From assembly GCF_041146795.1 (NCBI RefSeq), contig NC_135185.1, positions 21,968,529-22,032,528 of the forward strand: DNA of 64,000 nucleotides, in the 5' to 3' direction. Positions 14,810 to 29,247 of this stretch are shown piece by piece. The stretch's first letter is position 1. Every line of letters begins with the position of its first letter. Source of the DNA: Maylandia zebra. Lineage: Eukaryota; Chordata; Actinopteri; Cichliformes; Cichlidae. The translations under genes were made by a program, and so were the position numbers. The notes under the pieces are model-generated. The model searched no databases. It saw only the letters and a list, made by a program, of their open reading frames with translations, and was not told where the DNA came from.

Positions 14810-14846
<37 letters not shown>
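14810..14846 (+). repeat. (CA)n microsatellite
   Basis: Short CA tract of about 37 bp followed directly by gagggagagagctgcc. Confidence 0.97.
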
Positions 14847-14849
<3 letters not shown>

Positions 14850-15148
14850 GGAGAGAGCTGCCGAATTTAAATCCACCAATCAGAGTGGCTGTTTACGTTT
14901 TCCCGCCAAAACAGGTGCATCTTTTTACACACGCAGCAGCACAGAGAGGCACAGGATTATTGCAGCCTATTTCTCATAGTGAGGACTCCCCTCAAACAAA
15001 TGACCATAATTTCCTAACCGTAGGGGCTAGAGCGGTCATTCTTACACTGTTTTGTTCAGAAGAGATGGGGGAATCTTCCAGTGTTAACAATTTATCATTA
15101 AAATGTGAATTTTTAGAGATATATGACATGGATGACTTGTTGACTTAG

Positions 15149-15418
15149 AAGCCACGAATTCCCCAATATGCAAATATGAATGCCTGAGACCACATATATG
15201 ATTGGCTGGCTGGGAAGCCGTGCAGGCCCTGATTTGTGGATTTGAATTCCTCAGCCCTCAGATATGATTGGCTGGCTTAGAAGCCATGAAGGCCCCAATA
15301 TGCAAATTTGAATGCCTCAGGACACATATATGATTGGCTGGGAAGCCGTGCAGGCCCTGATTTGAAAATTTGAATTTCTCAGTCCTCACAGAGGATTGGC
15401 TGCCTGGGGACCTGGCAG
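15149..15418 (+). repeat. GATTGG/octamer block, copy 7
   Basis: Two octamers; the first is followed by atgaat (atatgcaaatatgaatgcc), a variant shared only with copy 10. Confidence 0.9.
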
Positions 15419-16245
15419 AAATATATAGAAATACTATGATTAAGCATAAATACTACATTTAGTAGAAATACTATGTTTTAGCACAAATACTATAAAAAGC
15501 AGAAATACTATAATTTAGCAGAAATACTATATTAAGCACAAATCCTATAAAAAGCAGAAATAGGATGATTAAGCATAAACACTACATTTAGTAGAAATAC
15601 TATGTTTGAGCAAAAATCCTATAAAAAGCAGAAATACTATATTAGGCACAAATCCCATAAAAAGCAGAAATAGTATGATTAAGCATAAATACTACATTTA
15701 GTAGAAATACTATGTTTTAGCACAAATAGTATAAAAAGCAGAAATATTGTAATTTAGCAGAAATACTATATTAGGCACAAATCTTATAAAATAGCAGAAA
15801 TAGTATTATTTAGCACAATAGTAATAAGTTAAACAGAAAAATTGGAAAAGCAAAATGGACAGCTGAAAAAATGCTGAACATGCTGAGGGTCCCTCAAATA
15901 TACTTGTTAAATGAAAAAATCAGCAAAAAAATGCACAGGGAGAGAGAAGTAAGTTTCTAGGTCAGCCTGGGAGCTGCTGAATTTGAATCCACCAATCAGA
16001 GAGCCTGTGTACTTTTTCCCGCCAAAACATGTGCCTCTTTTTACACACGCAGCACAGAGAGGCACAGGATTATTGCAGCCTATTTCTCATAGTGAGGACT
16101 CCCCTCAAACAAATGACCATAATTTCCAAACCGTAGGGGCTAGAGCGGTCATTCTTACACCGTTTTGTTCAGAAGAGATGGGGGAATCTTCCAGTGTTTA
16201 CAATTTATCATTAAAATATGAATTATTAAAGATATTTGACTTGTA

Positions 16246-17672
16246 ATGCACCATAACTGAGTAGAGCGAAGCAAAAACTGCCTTGACTTGCCCTCAAACA
16301 ACGCTTTCTAACTCGAAATCTATTTGGAGTATCGATATCATTCTTTCACCGTAAGAGACAGCAGGCTTTGGTGAACAATCATGGAAATTTTCAGGTCTCT
16401 GTGGAAATCCAACAAAAAGTTATGACGAGAGAAAAAAGTGGTTCATTTCCACAGTTTGAAATCTGAAGAAATCTGAGCGAAGGACGAATTTCCTACCCTC
16501 AAACAAGTCCAACTCATTTCAGAACGGTAATAGGTGAGAAAGAAATTCTTGAATTGTGAGCGTCAGGGGTGTCTGAAGATATTCGGGGACAAGCCTCATG
16601 TCTTAACTTTGCTTCGTTAAGGAGATATGACGATTCGAATATGCCTCTCATTACAGAAATCCAGCGGTGATTTTGAACAAGCTCTCCATTCACTTTATAT
16701 GGAGAGTTTTCTGACCTTGTGTTAGTCTGAGGAGATTTGCAAAAATTCTATAAATCCCACAACAATGATGGTGACATTTTCTGAAAGCCAGCAAAAATAC
16801 CTACGTTTTGATGTATAATTTGTGGAAGTTGAGTGAAAATTGAGCAAGTAGCAGGAAGTTGTTCGGACATGAAGTGAAAATTGCAAAACCTTCAGTGGCA
16901 CACTGGAAGCCAAGAGCATAGCAACCATAACAACACATGTATTTTGTGAAAAATCACAATTTTGCAACTCAAAACTTTAAGAGGCATAAAAGTAAAACAG
17001 TAGAAGATTTGAAAAAGCTGAATCATACCTGAATAGCCAAATAATTTGTGAACATTTTAAAATTTGAATGGTTGTTCTAGGTGAAAATATGAGGAAGTAG
17101 TTAAGTTTCAAAAACAGGCAAAATTTAGCAGAATTGCAGAAGTTTCCCATTCATTTCAATGGGACAAATTAAAGGAAAAAAGCTTAATATTTTAAAAAGT
17201 ATAATAGTTAAAAATAGCAAAAATCGTAGCAGGAATTAGCAAAAATAGCTGAATAGTTTAAAGTTTGAACGGTGAAAATAGCACAAAAATTGTGGAAGTA
17301 GTTAAACGGCGAAAAGTGTACGGAAGCAACTAGAATAATAATAAAGAATAAAGAGAAACAGGAACTCAATAGTGTGGATGCTTAAAGCATCCACACAACT
17401 AGAAAAATTTGCATTTCCTGCGAAAATGCAGTGTGGATGCTTAAAGCTGAAGCTGTATGCAAAAAGTAGCTGAAAAAGCTGAAAAGTTGCAGAAATTGTA
17501 AAAACTTTGCAGAAGCAAAAGAAGTTTGCTAAAATGGAATAACTTAGCAGAACTGCAATATCTTAGAGGAAACATAATACTTGGCAGAAATACAATAGCA
17601 TAGCAGAATTTAGCAGAAATATTGTAACTTACCAGAAACATGATAACTTCTCAAAAATACAAGAATTTAGGA
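16246..17672 (+). repeat. satellite module B, copy 4, first with hairpin
   Basis: A more diverged B copy between about 17030 and 17340 (gttaaacggcgaaaagtg in place of gttaagtgccaaaaagtg). It is the first copy from the left that carries the hairpin minisatellite. Confidence 0.9.
17339..17398. repeat. hairpin minisatellite, one copy in B copy 4
   Basis: Unit aagagaaacaggaactcaat followed by a hairpin at 17372-17396: 12-bp arms (GTGTGGATGCTT and its complement) around one A. It is followed by acaactag. B copies without it jump straight from gaataata to actagaaaaa. Confidence 0.9.
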
Positions 17673-18618
17673 GAAATAGTATAAGATAACAGAAAGAATA
17701 TATTTAGCCAAAAATACTTAAACATTACAGAAACACTATGATTTAGAAAAATAGTACAACAGAGCAGAAATATTGTGATTTACCAGAGACACTGTGATGA
17801 ACTATGAATATTGTAATTTTAAATTGAGACTATGTTTTAGCACAAATATTATAATTTGGCAGAAATACTATAATTGAGCAGAAATACTATATTAAGCACA
17901 AATCCTATAAAAAGCAGAAATGGTATGATTAAGCATAAATACTACATTTAGTAGAAATACTTTGTTTTAGCACAAATCCCATAAAAAGCAGAAATACTGT
18001 ACTATGATTTAGTAGAAAGACTATAATTAATCAGAAATACTAAATTTAGCAGAAATACTATATTAAGCACAAATCCTATGAAAAGCAGAAATAGTATATT
18101 AAGCACAAATCCTATAAAAGCAGAAATAGTATATTAAGCACAAATCCTATAAAAGCAGAAATAGCATATTAAGCACAAATCTTATAAAATAGCAGAAATA
18201 GTGTGATTAAGCATAAATACTACATTTAGCAGAAATACTATATTAAGCACAAATCTTATAAAAAGCAGAAATACTATATTAAGCACAAATCCTATAAAAG
18301 CAGAAATAGTATATTAAGCACAAATCTTATAAAATAGCAGAAATAGTGTGATTTAGCACAATAGTAATAAGTTAAACAGAAAAATTGGAAAAGCAAAATG
18401 GACAGCTGAAAAAATGCTGAACATGCTGAGGTTCCCTCAAATATACTTGTTAAATGACAAAAATCAGCAAAAAAATTTATGACTGCCACACAATTACAAA
18501 TATGTACACATGAGGAAACATACATGCACAGAGAGACACACACACAAGATCCAATTCAGTCAACCAGTCTAAATATATTGAATTTGAATCTTACAATGGG
18601 ATCATCCCATTAAAAGGC

Positions 18619-18644
18619 TTTCTCTCTCTCTCTCTCTCTCTGTC

Positions 18645-18703
<59 letters not shown>
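18619..18703 (+). repeat. (CT)n(CA)n microsatellite
   Basis: CT about 20 bp, then CA interrupted once by acaaacac. Confidence 0.97.
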
Positions 18704-18705
<2 letters not shown>

Positions 18706-19030
18706 GAGAGAGAAGTAAGTTTCTAGGTCAGCCTGGGAGCTGGTGAATTTGAATCCACCAATCAGAGAGGCTGTGCACTTTTCCCCACCAAAACAGGTGC
18801 ATCTGTTTACACACGCAGCAGCACAGAGAGGCACAGGATTTTTGCAGTCTATTTCTCATAGTGACGACTCCCCTCAAACAAATGACCGTAATTTCCTAAC
18901 CGTAGGGGCTAGAACGGTCATTCTTACACCGTTTTGTTCAGAAGAGATGGGGGAATCTTCAAGTGTTGACAATTTAATATTAAAATATGAATTTTTAGAG
19001 ATATATGACATGGATGACTTGTTGACTTAG

Positions 19031-19168
19031 AAGCCACGAATTCCCCAATATGCAAATTTGAATGCCTCAGGACACTTATTTGATTGGCTGGGAAACTGTG
19101 CAGGCCCTGATTTGAAAATTTGAATGTCTCAGTCCTCACAGAGGATTGGCTGCCTGGGGACCTGGCAG
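19031..19168 (+). repeat. GATTGG/octamer block, copy 8, shortened
   Basis: Only about 138 bp: the first two sub-repeats are missing, leaving one octamer and two GATTGG motifs. This fits unequal exchange between sub-repeats. Confidence 0.88.
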
Positions 19169-19894
19169 AAATATATAGAAATACTATTATTAAGCATAAA
19201 TACTACATTTAGTAGAAATACTATGTTTTAGCACAAATATTATAAAAAGAAGAAAAACTATAATTTAGCAGAAATACTATATTAAGCACAAATCCTATAA
19301 AAAGCAGAAATACTATAATTTAGAACAAATAGTATAAAAAGCAGAAATACTATAATTTAGCAGAAATACTATGTTAAGCACAAATCCTATAAAAAGCAGA
19401 AATACTATAATTTAGCAGAAATACTATGTTAGGCACAAATCCTATAAAAAGCAGAAATACTATAATTTAGCAGAAATACTATATTAGGCATAAATCCTAT
19501 GAAAAGCAGAAATAGTATGATTTAGCAGAAATACTGTATTTAGCAGAAATACTATATTAAGCACAAATCCTATAAAAGCAGAAATAGTATATTAAGCACA
19601 AATCTTATAAAATAGCAGAAACAGTATGATTTAGCACAATAGTAATAAGTTAAACAGAAAAATTGGAAAAGCAAAATGGACAGCTGAAAAAATGCTGAAC
19701 ATGCTGAGGGTCCCTCAAATATACTTGTTAAATGACAAAAATCTGCAAAAAAATTTATTACAGCCACACAATCACAAATATGTACACATGAGGAAACACA
19801 CATGCACAGAGAGACCCACACACAAGATCCAATTCAGTCAACCAGTCTAAATATATTGAATTTAAATCTTAGAATGAGATCATCCCATTAAAAG

Positions 19895-19995
<101 letters not shown>

Positions 19996-20320
19996 GAGAG
20001 AGAAGTAAGTTTCTAGGTCAGCCTGGGAGCTGGTGAATTTGAATCCACCAATCAGAGAGGCTGTGCACTTTTCCCCACCAAAACAGGTGCATCTGTTTAC
20101 ACACGCAGCAGCACAGAGAGACACAGGATTTTTGCAGTCTATTTCTCATAGTGACGACTCCCCTCAAACAAATGACCGTAATTTCCTAACCGTAGGGGCT
20201 AGAACGGTCATTCTTACACCGTTTTGTTCAGAAGAGATGGGGGAATCTTCAAGTGTTGACAATTTAATATTAAAATATGAATTTTTAGAGATATATGACA
20301 TGGATGACTTGTTGACTTAG

Positions 20321-20590
20321 AAGCCACGAATTCCCCAATATGCAAATTTGAATGCCTGAGACCACATATGTGATTGGCTGGCTGGGAAGCCGTGCAGGCC
20401 CTGATTTGTGGATTTGAATTCCTCAGCCCTCAGATATGATTGGCTGGCTTAGAAGCCACGAAGGCCCCAATATGCAAATTTGAATGCCTCAGGACACTTA
20501 TTTGATTGGCTGGGAAACTGTGCAGGCCCTGATTTGAAAATTTGAATGTCTCAGTCCTCACAGAGGATTGGCTGCCTGGGGACCTGGCAG
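20321..20590 (+). repeat. GATTGG/octamer block, copy 9
   Basis: Full-length block with two octamers and four GATTGG motifs. Confidence 0.9.
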
Positions 20591-21112
20591 AAATATATAG
20601 AAATACTATTATTAAGCATAAATACTACATTTAGTAGAAATACTATGTTTTAGCACAAATACTATAAAAAGAAGAAAAACTATAATTTAGCAGAAATACT
20701 ATATTAAGCACAAATCCTATAAAAAGCAGAAATACTATAATTTAGAACAAATAGTATAAAAAGCAGAAATACTATAATTTAGCAGAAATACTATGTTAGG
20801 CACAAATCCTATAAAAAGCAGAAATACTATATTAGGCATAAATCCTATGAAAAGCAGAAATACTGTATTTAGCACAAGTACCGAAAAGTACCAGAAATAC
20901 TATGATTTAGCAGAAATACTGTATTTAGCACAAGTACCGAAAAGTACCAGAAACACTATGATTTAGCAGAATAGTAATAACTTATTGAAACACAAATGCA
21001 CAGAGGGACACACAAACACAGGCTCTAATCCAGTCAACCAGTCTAACTATGTTCAATTTAAATCCTACAATGACATGCTGTCAAATAAGGGCAGGGTCCT
21101 CTCTCTCCCACT

Positions 21113-21113
<1 letters not shown>

Positions 21114-21171
<58 letters not shown>
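21114..21171 (+). repeat. (CA)n microsatellite
   Basis: Pure CA, about 58 bp, followed by gggagagagctgccgaattt. Confidence 0.97.
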
Positions 21172-21173
<2 letters not shown>

Positions 21174-21471
21174 GAGAGAGCTGCCGAATTTAAATCCACC
21201 AATCAGAGTGGCTGTTTACGTTTTCCCGCCAAAACAGGTGCATCTTTTTACACACGCAGCAGCACAGAGAGGCACAGGATTATTGCAGCCTATTTCTCAT
21301 AGTGAGGACTCCCCTCAAACAAATGACCATAATTTCCTAACCGTAGGGGCTAGAGCGGTCATTCTTACACCGTTTTGTTCAGAAGAGATGGGGGAATCTT
21401 CCAGTGTTAACAATTTATCATTAAAATGTGAATTTTTAGAGATATATGACATGGATGACTTGTTGACTTAG

Positions 21472-21741
21472 AAGCCACGAATTCCCCAATATGCAAATAT
21501 GAATGCCTGAGACCACATATATGATTGGCTGGCTGGGAAGCCGTGCAGGCCCTGATTTGTGGATTTGAATTCCTCAGCCCTCAGATATGATTGGCTGGCT
21601 TAGAAGCCATGAAGGCCCCAATATGCAAATTTGAATGCCTCAGGACACATATATGATTGGCTGGGAAGCCGTGCAGGCCCTGATTTGAAAATTTGAATTT
21701 CTCAGTCCTCACAGAGGATTGGCTGCCTGGGGACCTGGCAG
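21472..21741 (+). repeat. GATTGG/octamer block, copy 10
   Basis: Shares the atatgcaaatatgaatgcc variant with copy 7, about 6.32 kb upstream. The two blocks belong to duplicated super-units. Confidence 0.9.
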
Positions 21742-22568
21742 AAATATATAGAAATACTATGATTAAGCATAAATACTACATTTAGTAGAAATACTATGTT
21801 TTAGCACAAATACTATAAAAAGCAGAAATACTATAATTTAGCAGAAATACTATATTAAGCACAAATCTTATAAAAAGCAGAAATAGGATGATTAAGCATA
21901 AACACTACATTTAGCAGAAATACTATGTTTGAGCAAAAATCCTATAAAAAGCAGAAATACTATATTAGGCACAAATCCCATAAAAAGCAGAAATAGTATG
22001 ATTAAGCATAAATACTACATTTAGTAGAAATACTATGTTTTAGCACAAACAGTATAAAAAGCAGAAATATTGTAATTTAGCAGAAATACTATATTAGGCA
22101 CAAATCTTATAAAATAGCAGAAATAGTATTATTTAGCACAATAGTAATAAGTTAAACAGAAAAATTGGAAAAGCAAAATGGACAGCTGAAAAAATGCTGA
22201 ACATGCTGAGGGTCCCTCAAATATACTTGTTAAATGAAAAAATCAGCAAAAAAATGCACAGGGAGAGAGAAGTAAGTTTCTAGGTCAGCCTGGGAGCTGC
22301 TGAATTTGAATCCACCAATCAGAGAGGCTGTGTACTTTTTCCCGCCAAAACATGTGCCTCTTTTTACACACGCAGCACAGAGAGGCACAGGATTATTGCA
22401 GCCTATTTCTCATAGTGAGGACTCCCCTCAAACAAATGACCATAATTTCCAAACCGTAGGGGCTAGAGCGGTCATTCTTACACCGTTTTGTTCAGAAGAG
22501 ATGGGGGAATCTTCCAGTGTTTACAATTTATCATTAAAATATGAATTATTAAAGATATTTGACTTGTA

Positions 22569-23946
22569 ATGCACCATAACTGAGTAGAGCGAAGCAAAAA
22601 CTGCCTTGACTTGCCCTCAAACAACGCTTTCTAACTCGAAATCTATTTGGAGTATCGATATCATTCTTTCACCGTAAGAGACAGCAGGCTTTGGTGAACA
22701 ATCATGGAAATTTTCAGGTCTCTGTGGAAATCCAACAAAAAGTTATGACGAGAGAAAAAAGTGGTTCATTTCCACAGTTTGAAATCTGAAGAAATCTGAG
22801 CGAAGGACGAATTTCCTACCCTCAAACAAGTCCAACTCATTTCAGAACGGTAATAGGTGAGAAAGAAATTCTTGAATTGTGAGCGTCAGGGGTGTCTGAA
22901 GATATTCGGGGACAAGCCTCATGTCTTAACTTTGCTTCGTTAAGGAGATATGACGATTCGAATATGCCTCTCATTACAGAAATCCAGCGGTGATTTTGAA
23001 CAAGCTCTCCATTCACTTTATATGGAGAGTTTTCTGACCTTGTGTTAGTCTGAGGAGATTTGCAAAAATTCTATAAATCCCACAACAATGATGGTGACAT
23101 TTTCTGAAAGCCAGCAAAAATACCTACGTTTTGATGTATAATTTGTGGAAGTTGAGTGAAAATTGAGCAAGTAGCAGGAAGTTGTTCGGACATGAAGTGA
23201 AAATTGCAAAACCTTCAGTGGCACACTGGAAGCCAAGAGCATAGCAACCATAACAACACATGTATTTTGTGAAAAATCACAATTTTGCAACTCAAAACTT
23301 TAAGAGGCATAAAAGTAAAACAGTAAAACATTTGAAAAAGCTGAATCATACCTGAATAGCCCAATAATTTGTGAACATTTTAAAGTTTGAATGGTTGTTC
23401 TAGGTGAAAATATGAGGAAGTAGTTAAGTTTCAAAAACAAGCAAATTTTAGCAGAATTGCTGAAGTTTCCCATTCATTTCAATGGGACAAATTAAAGGAA
23501 AAAAGCTTAATATTTTAAAAAGTATAATAGTTAAAAATAGCAAAAGTCATAGCGCACATTAGCAGAAATAGCAGAATAGTTTAAAATTTGAACGGTGAAA
23601 ATCGGCTGAAAATTGTGGAAGTAGTTAAGTGCCAAAAAGTGTACGGAAGCAACTAGAATAATAATAAAGAACTAGAAAAATTTGCATTTCCTGCGAAAAT
23701 GCAGTGTGGATGCTTAAAGCTGAAGCTGTATGCAAAAACTAGCTGAAAAAGCTGAAAAGTTGCAGAAATTGTAAAAACTTTGCAGAAGCAAAAGAACTTT
23801 GCTAAAATGGAATAACTTAGCAGAACTGCAATATCTTAGAGGAAACATAATACTTGGCAGAAATACAATAGCATAGCAGAATTTAGCAGAAATATTGTAA
23901 CTTACCAGAAACATGATAACTTCTCAAAAATACAAGAATTTAGGAG
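22569..23946 (+). repeat. satellite module B, copy 5
   Basis: Matches copy 1 at an offset of about 21.325 kb. The hairpin site reads ataataataaagaactagaa, so the hairpin is absent but part of its left flank is present. Confidence 0.9.
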
Positions 23947-24748
23947 AAATAGTATAAGATAACAGAAAGAATATATTTAGCCAAAAATACTTAAACATTA
24001 CAGAAACACTATGATTTAGAAAAATAGTACAACAGAGCAGAAATATTGTGATTTACCAGAGACACTGTGATGAACTATGAATATTGTAATTTTAAATTGA
24101 GACTATGTTTTAGCACAAATATTATAATTTGGCAGAAATACTATAATTTAGCAGAAATACTATATTAAGCACAAATCCCATAAAAAGCAGAAATGGTATG
24201 ATTAAGCACAAATACTACATTTAGTAGAAATACTTTGTTTTAGCACAAATCCCATAAAAAGCAGAAATACTGTACTATGATTTAGTAGAAAAACTATAAT
24301 TAATCAGAAATACTAAATTTAGCAGAAATACTATATTAAGCACAAATACTATGAAAAGCAGAAATAGTATGATTAAGCATAAATACTACATTTAGCAGAA
24401 ATACTATATTAAGCACAAATCCTATAAAAGCAGAAATAGTATATTAAGCACAAATCTTATAAAATAGCAGAAATAGTATGATTTAGCACAATAGTAATAA
24501 GTTAAACAGAAAAATTGGAAAAGCAAAATGGACAGCTGAAAAAATGCTGAACATGCTGAGGGTCCCTCAAATATACTTGTTAAATGACAAAAATCTGCAA
24601 AAAAATTTATTACAGCCACACAATCACAAATATGTACACATGAGGAAACACACATGCACAGAGAGACCCACACACAAGATCCAATTCAGTCAACCAGTCT
24701 AAATATATTGAATTTAAATCTTAGAATGAGATCATCCCATTAAAAGCC

Positions 24749-24752
24749 TTTC

Positions 24753-24783
<31 letters not shown>

Positions 24784-24784
24784 G

Positions 24785-24829
<45 letters not shown>
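24749..24829 (+). repeat. (CT)n(CA)n microsatellite
   Basis: The CT run has the same single CG interruption as the tract at 3418, as expected from the 21.3-kb duplication. The CA tract is shorter (about 44 bp). Confidence 0.97.
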
Positions 24830-24831
<2 letters not shown>

Positions 24832-25156
24832 GAGAGAGAAGTAAGTTTCTAGGTCAGCCTGGGAGCTGGTGAATTTGAATCCACCAATCAGAGAGGCTGT
24901 GCACTTTTCCCCACCAAAACAGGTGCATCTGTTTACACACGCAGCAGCACAGAGAGACACAGGATTTTTGCAGTCTATTTCTCATAGTGACGACTCCCCT
25001 CAAACAAATAACCGTAATTTCCTAACCGTAGGGGCTAGAACGGTCATTCTTACACCGTTTTGTTCAGAAGAGATGGGGGAATCTTCAAGTGTTGACAATT
25101 TAATATTAAAATATGAATTTTTAGAGATATATGACATGGATGACTTGTTGACTTAG

Positions 25157-25426
25157 AAGCCACGAATTCCCCAATATGCAAATTTGAATGCCTGAGACCA
25201 CATATGTGATTGGCTGGCTGGGAAGCCGTGCAGGTCCTGATTTGTGGATTTGAATTCCTCAGCCCTCAGATATGATTGGCTGGCTTAGAAGCCACGAAGG
25301 CCCCAATATGCAAATTTGAATGCCTCAGGACACTTATTTGATTGGCTGGGAAACTGTGCAGGCCCTGATTTGAAAATTTGAATGTCTCAGTCCTCACAGA
25401 GGATTGGCTGCCTGGGGACCTGGCAG
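25157..25426 (+). repeat. GATTGG/octamer block, copy 11
   Basis: Two octamers; shares gtgcaggtcctgatttgtgg with copy 2, whose position is 21.318 kb lower. Confidence 0.9.
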
Positions 25427-26455
25427 AAATATATAGAAATACTATTATTAAGCATAAATACTACATTTAGTAGAAATACTATGTTTTAGCACAAATACTA
25501 TAAAAAGAAGAAAAACTATAATTTAGCAGAAATACTATATTAAGCACAAATCCTATAAAAAGCAGAAATACTATAATTTAGAACAAATAGTATAAAAAGC
25601 AGAAATACTATAATTTAGCAGAAATACTATGTTAGGCACAAATCCTATAAAAAGCAGAAATACTATAATTTAGCAGAAATACTATGTTAGGCACAAATCC
25701 TATAAAAAGCAGAAATACTATAATTTAGCAGAAATACTATATTAGGCATAAATCCTATGAAAAGCAGAAATAGGATGATTAAGCATAAACACTACATTTA
25801 GCAGAAATACTATGTTTGAGCAAAAATCCTATAAAAAGCAGAAATACTATATTAGGCACAAATCCCATAAAAAGCAGAAATAGTATGATTAAGCATAAAT
25901 ACTACATTTAGTAGAAATACTATGTTTTAGCACAAATAGTATAAAAAGCAGAAATATTGTAATTTAGCAGAAATACTATATTAGGCACAAATCTTATAAA
26001 ATAGCAGAAATAGTATTATTTAGCACAATAGTAATAAGTTAAACAGAAAAATTGGAAAAGCAAAATGGACAGCTGAAAAAATGCTGAACATGCTGAGGGT
26101 CCCTCAAATATACTTGTTAAATGAAAAAATCAGCAAAAAAATGCACAGGGAGAGAGAAGTAAGTTTCTAGGTCAGCCTGGGAGCTGCTGAATTTGAATCC
26201 ACCAATCAGAGAGCCTGTGTACTTTTTCCCGCCAAAACATGTGCCTCTTTTTACACACGCAGCACAGAGAGGCACAGGATTATTGCAGCCTATTTCTCAT
26301 AGTGAGGACTCCCCTCAAACAAATGACCATAATTTCCAAACCGTAGGGGCTAGAGCGGTCATTCTTACACCGTTTTGTTCAGAAGAGATGGGGGAATCTT
26401 CCAGTGTTTACAATTTATCATTAAAATATGAATTATTAAAGATATTTGACTTGTA

Positions 26456-27931
26456 ATGCACCATAACTGAGTAGAGCGAAGCAAAAACTGCCTTGACTTG
26501 CCCTCAAACAACGCTTTCTAACTCGAAATCTATTTGGAGTATCGATATCATTCTTTCACCGTAAGAGACAGCAGGCTTTGGTGAACAATCATGGAAATTT
26601 TCAGGTCTCTGTGGAAATCCAACAAAAAGTTATGACGAGAGAAAAAAGTGGTTCATTTCCACAGTTTGAAATCTGAAGAAATCTGAGCGAAGGACGAATT
26701 TCCTACCCTCAAACAAGTCCAACTCATTTCAGAACGGTAATAGGTGAGAAAGAAATTCTTGAATTGTGAGCGTCAGGGGTGTCTGAAGATATTCGGGGAC
26801 AAGCCTCATGTCTTAACTTTGCTTCGTTAAGGAGATATGACGATTCGAATATGCCTCTCATTACAGAAATCCAGCGGTGATTTTGAACAAGCTCTCCATT
26901 CACTTTATATGGAGAGTTTTCTGACCTTGTGTTAGTCTGAGGAGATTTGCAAAAATTCTATAAATCCCACAACAATGATGGTGACATTTTCTGAAAGCCA
27001 GCAAAAATACCTACGTTTTGATGTATAATTTGTGGAAGTTGAGTGAAAATTGAGCAAGTAGCAAACAGTTGTTCGGACATGAAGTGAAAATTGCAAAACC
27101 TTCAGTGGCACACTGGAAGCCAAGAGCATAGCAACCATAACAACACATGTATTTTGTGAAAAATCACAATTTTGCAACTCAAAACTTTAAGAGGCATAAA
27201 AGTAAAACAGTAAAAGATTTGAAAAAGCTGAATCATACCTGAATAGCCCAATAATTTGTGAACATTTTAAAGTTTGAATGGTTGTTCTAGGTGAAAATAT
27301 GAGGAAGTAGTTAAGTTTCAAAAACAAGCAAATTTTAGCAGAATTGCTGAAGTTTCCCATTCATTTCAATGGGACAAATTAAAGGAAAAAAGCTTAATAT
27401 TTTAAAAAGTATAATAGTTAAAAATAGCAAAAGTCATAGCGCACATTAGCAGAAATAGCAGAATAGTTTAAAATTTGAACGGTGAAAATCGGCTGAAAAT
27501 TGTGGAAGTAGTTAAGTGCCAAAAAGTGTACGGAAGCAACTAGAATAATAATAAAGAATAAAGAGAAACAGGAACTCAATAGTGTGGATGCTTAAGCATC
27601 CACACAATAAAGAGAAACAGGAACTCAATAGTGTGGATGCTTAAGCATCCACACAACTAGAAAAATTTGCATTTCCTGCGAAAATGCAGTGTGGATGCTT
27701 AAAGCTGAAGCTGTATGCAAAAAGTAGCTGAAAAAGCTGAAAAGTTGCAGAAATTGTAAAAACTTTGCAGAAGCAAAAGAAGTTTGCTAAAATGGAATAA
27801 CTTAGCAGAACTGCAATATCTTAGAAGAAACATAATACTTGGCAGAAATACAATAGCATAGCAGAATTTAGCAGAAATATTGTAACTTACCAGAAACATG
27901 ATAACTTCTCAAAAATACAAGAATTTAGGAG
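26456..27931 (+). repeat. satellite module B, copy 6, two hairpins
   Basis: Shares the agcaaacagttgttcgg variant with copy 2. The offset to copy 2 changes from 21.318 to 21.423 kb across the hairpin site, matching the two inserted hairpin units. Confidence 0.9.
27552..27656. repeat. hairpin minisatellite, two copies
   Basis: Perfect palindromes at 27582-27605 and 27631-27654 (12-bp arms, no loop base), 49 bp apart, separated by aataaagagaaacaggaact-type spacer. Confidence 0.92.
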
Positions 27932-28571
27932 AAATAGTATAAGATAACAGAAAGAATATATTTAGCCAAAAATACTTAAACATTACAGAAACACTATGAT
28001 TTAGAAAAATAGTACAACAGAGCAGAAATATTGTGATTTACCAGAGACACTGTGATGAACTATGAATATTGTAATTTTAAATTAAGACTATGTTTTAGCA
28101 CAAATATTATAATTTGGCAGAAATACTATAAAAAGCAGAAATACTATAATTTAGCAGAAATACTATATTAAGCACAAACCCTATAAAAAGCAGAAATACT
28201 GTACTATGATTTGGTAGAAAAAACTATAATTAATCAGAAATACTATATTTGGCAGAAATACGGTATTTGGCACAAATCTTATAAAATAGCAGAAATAGTA
28301 TGATTTAGCACAATAGTAATAACTTAAACAGAAAAATTGGAAAAGCAAAAATGGACAGCTGAAAAAATGATGAACATGCTGAAGGTCCCTCAACTATACT
28401 TGTTAAATGAAAAAAATCAGCAAAAAAAATCTATAACAGCCACACAATCACAAATATGTACACATAAGAAAACACACATGCACAGAGAGACACACACACA
28501 AGATCCAATTCAGTCAACCAGTCTAAATATATTGAATTTGAATCTTAGAATGAGATCATCCCATTAAAAGC

Positions 28572-28599
28572 CTTTCTCTCTCTCTCTCTCTCTCTCTGT

Positions 28600-28650
<51 letters not shown>
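28572..28650 (+). repeat. (CT)n(CA)n microsatellite
   Basis: CT about 25 bp, then tctca, then about 50 bp of CA. Confidence 0.97.
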
Positions 28651-28653
<3 letters not shown>

Positions 28654-28976
28654 GAGAGAAAAGTGAGTTTCTAGGTCAGCCTGGGAGCTGCTGAATTTGA
28701 ATCCACCAATCAGAGAGCCTGTGCACTCTTTCCCTCCAAAACAGGTGCATCCTTTTTACACACGCAGCACAGAGAGACACAGGATCATTGCAGTCTATTT
28801 CTCATAATGACGACTCCCCTCAAACAAATGACCATAATTTCCTAACCGTAGGAGCTAGAACGGTCATTCTTACACCGTTTTGTTCAGAAGAGATGGGGGA
28901 ATCTTCCAGTGTTGACAATTTATCATTAAAATATGAATTTTTAGAGATATATGACACGGATGACTTGTTGACTTAG

Positions 28977-29247
28977 AAGCCACGAATTCCCCAATATGCA
29001 AATTTGAATACCTGGAGCCCACATACATGATTGGCTGCCTGGGAAGCTGTGCAGGCCCTGATTTGTGGATTTGAATTCCTCAGCCCTCAGATATGATTGG
29101 CTGGCTTAGAAGCCATGAAGTCCCCAATATGCAAATTTGAATGCCTCAGGACACATATATGATTGACTGGGAAACCGTGCAGGACCTGATTTGAAAATTT
29201 GAATGTCTAAGTCCTCACAGAGGATTGGCTGCCTGGGGACCAGGCAG
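28977..29247 (+). repeat. GATTGG/octamer block, copy 12
   Basis: Two octamers; one GATTGG is mutated (gattgactgg), and the block ends gggaccaggcag rather than gggacctggcag. Confidence 0.9.
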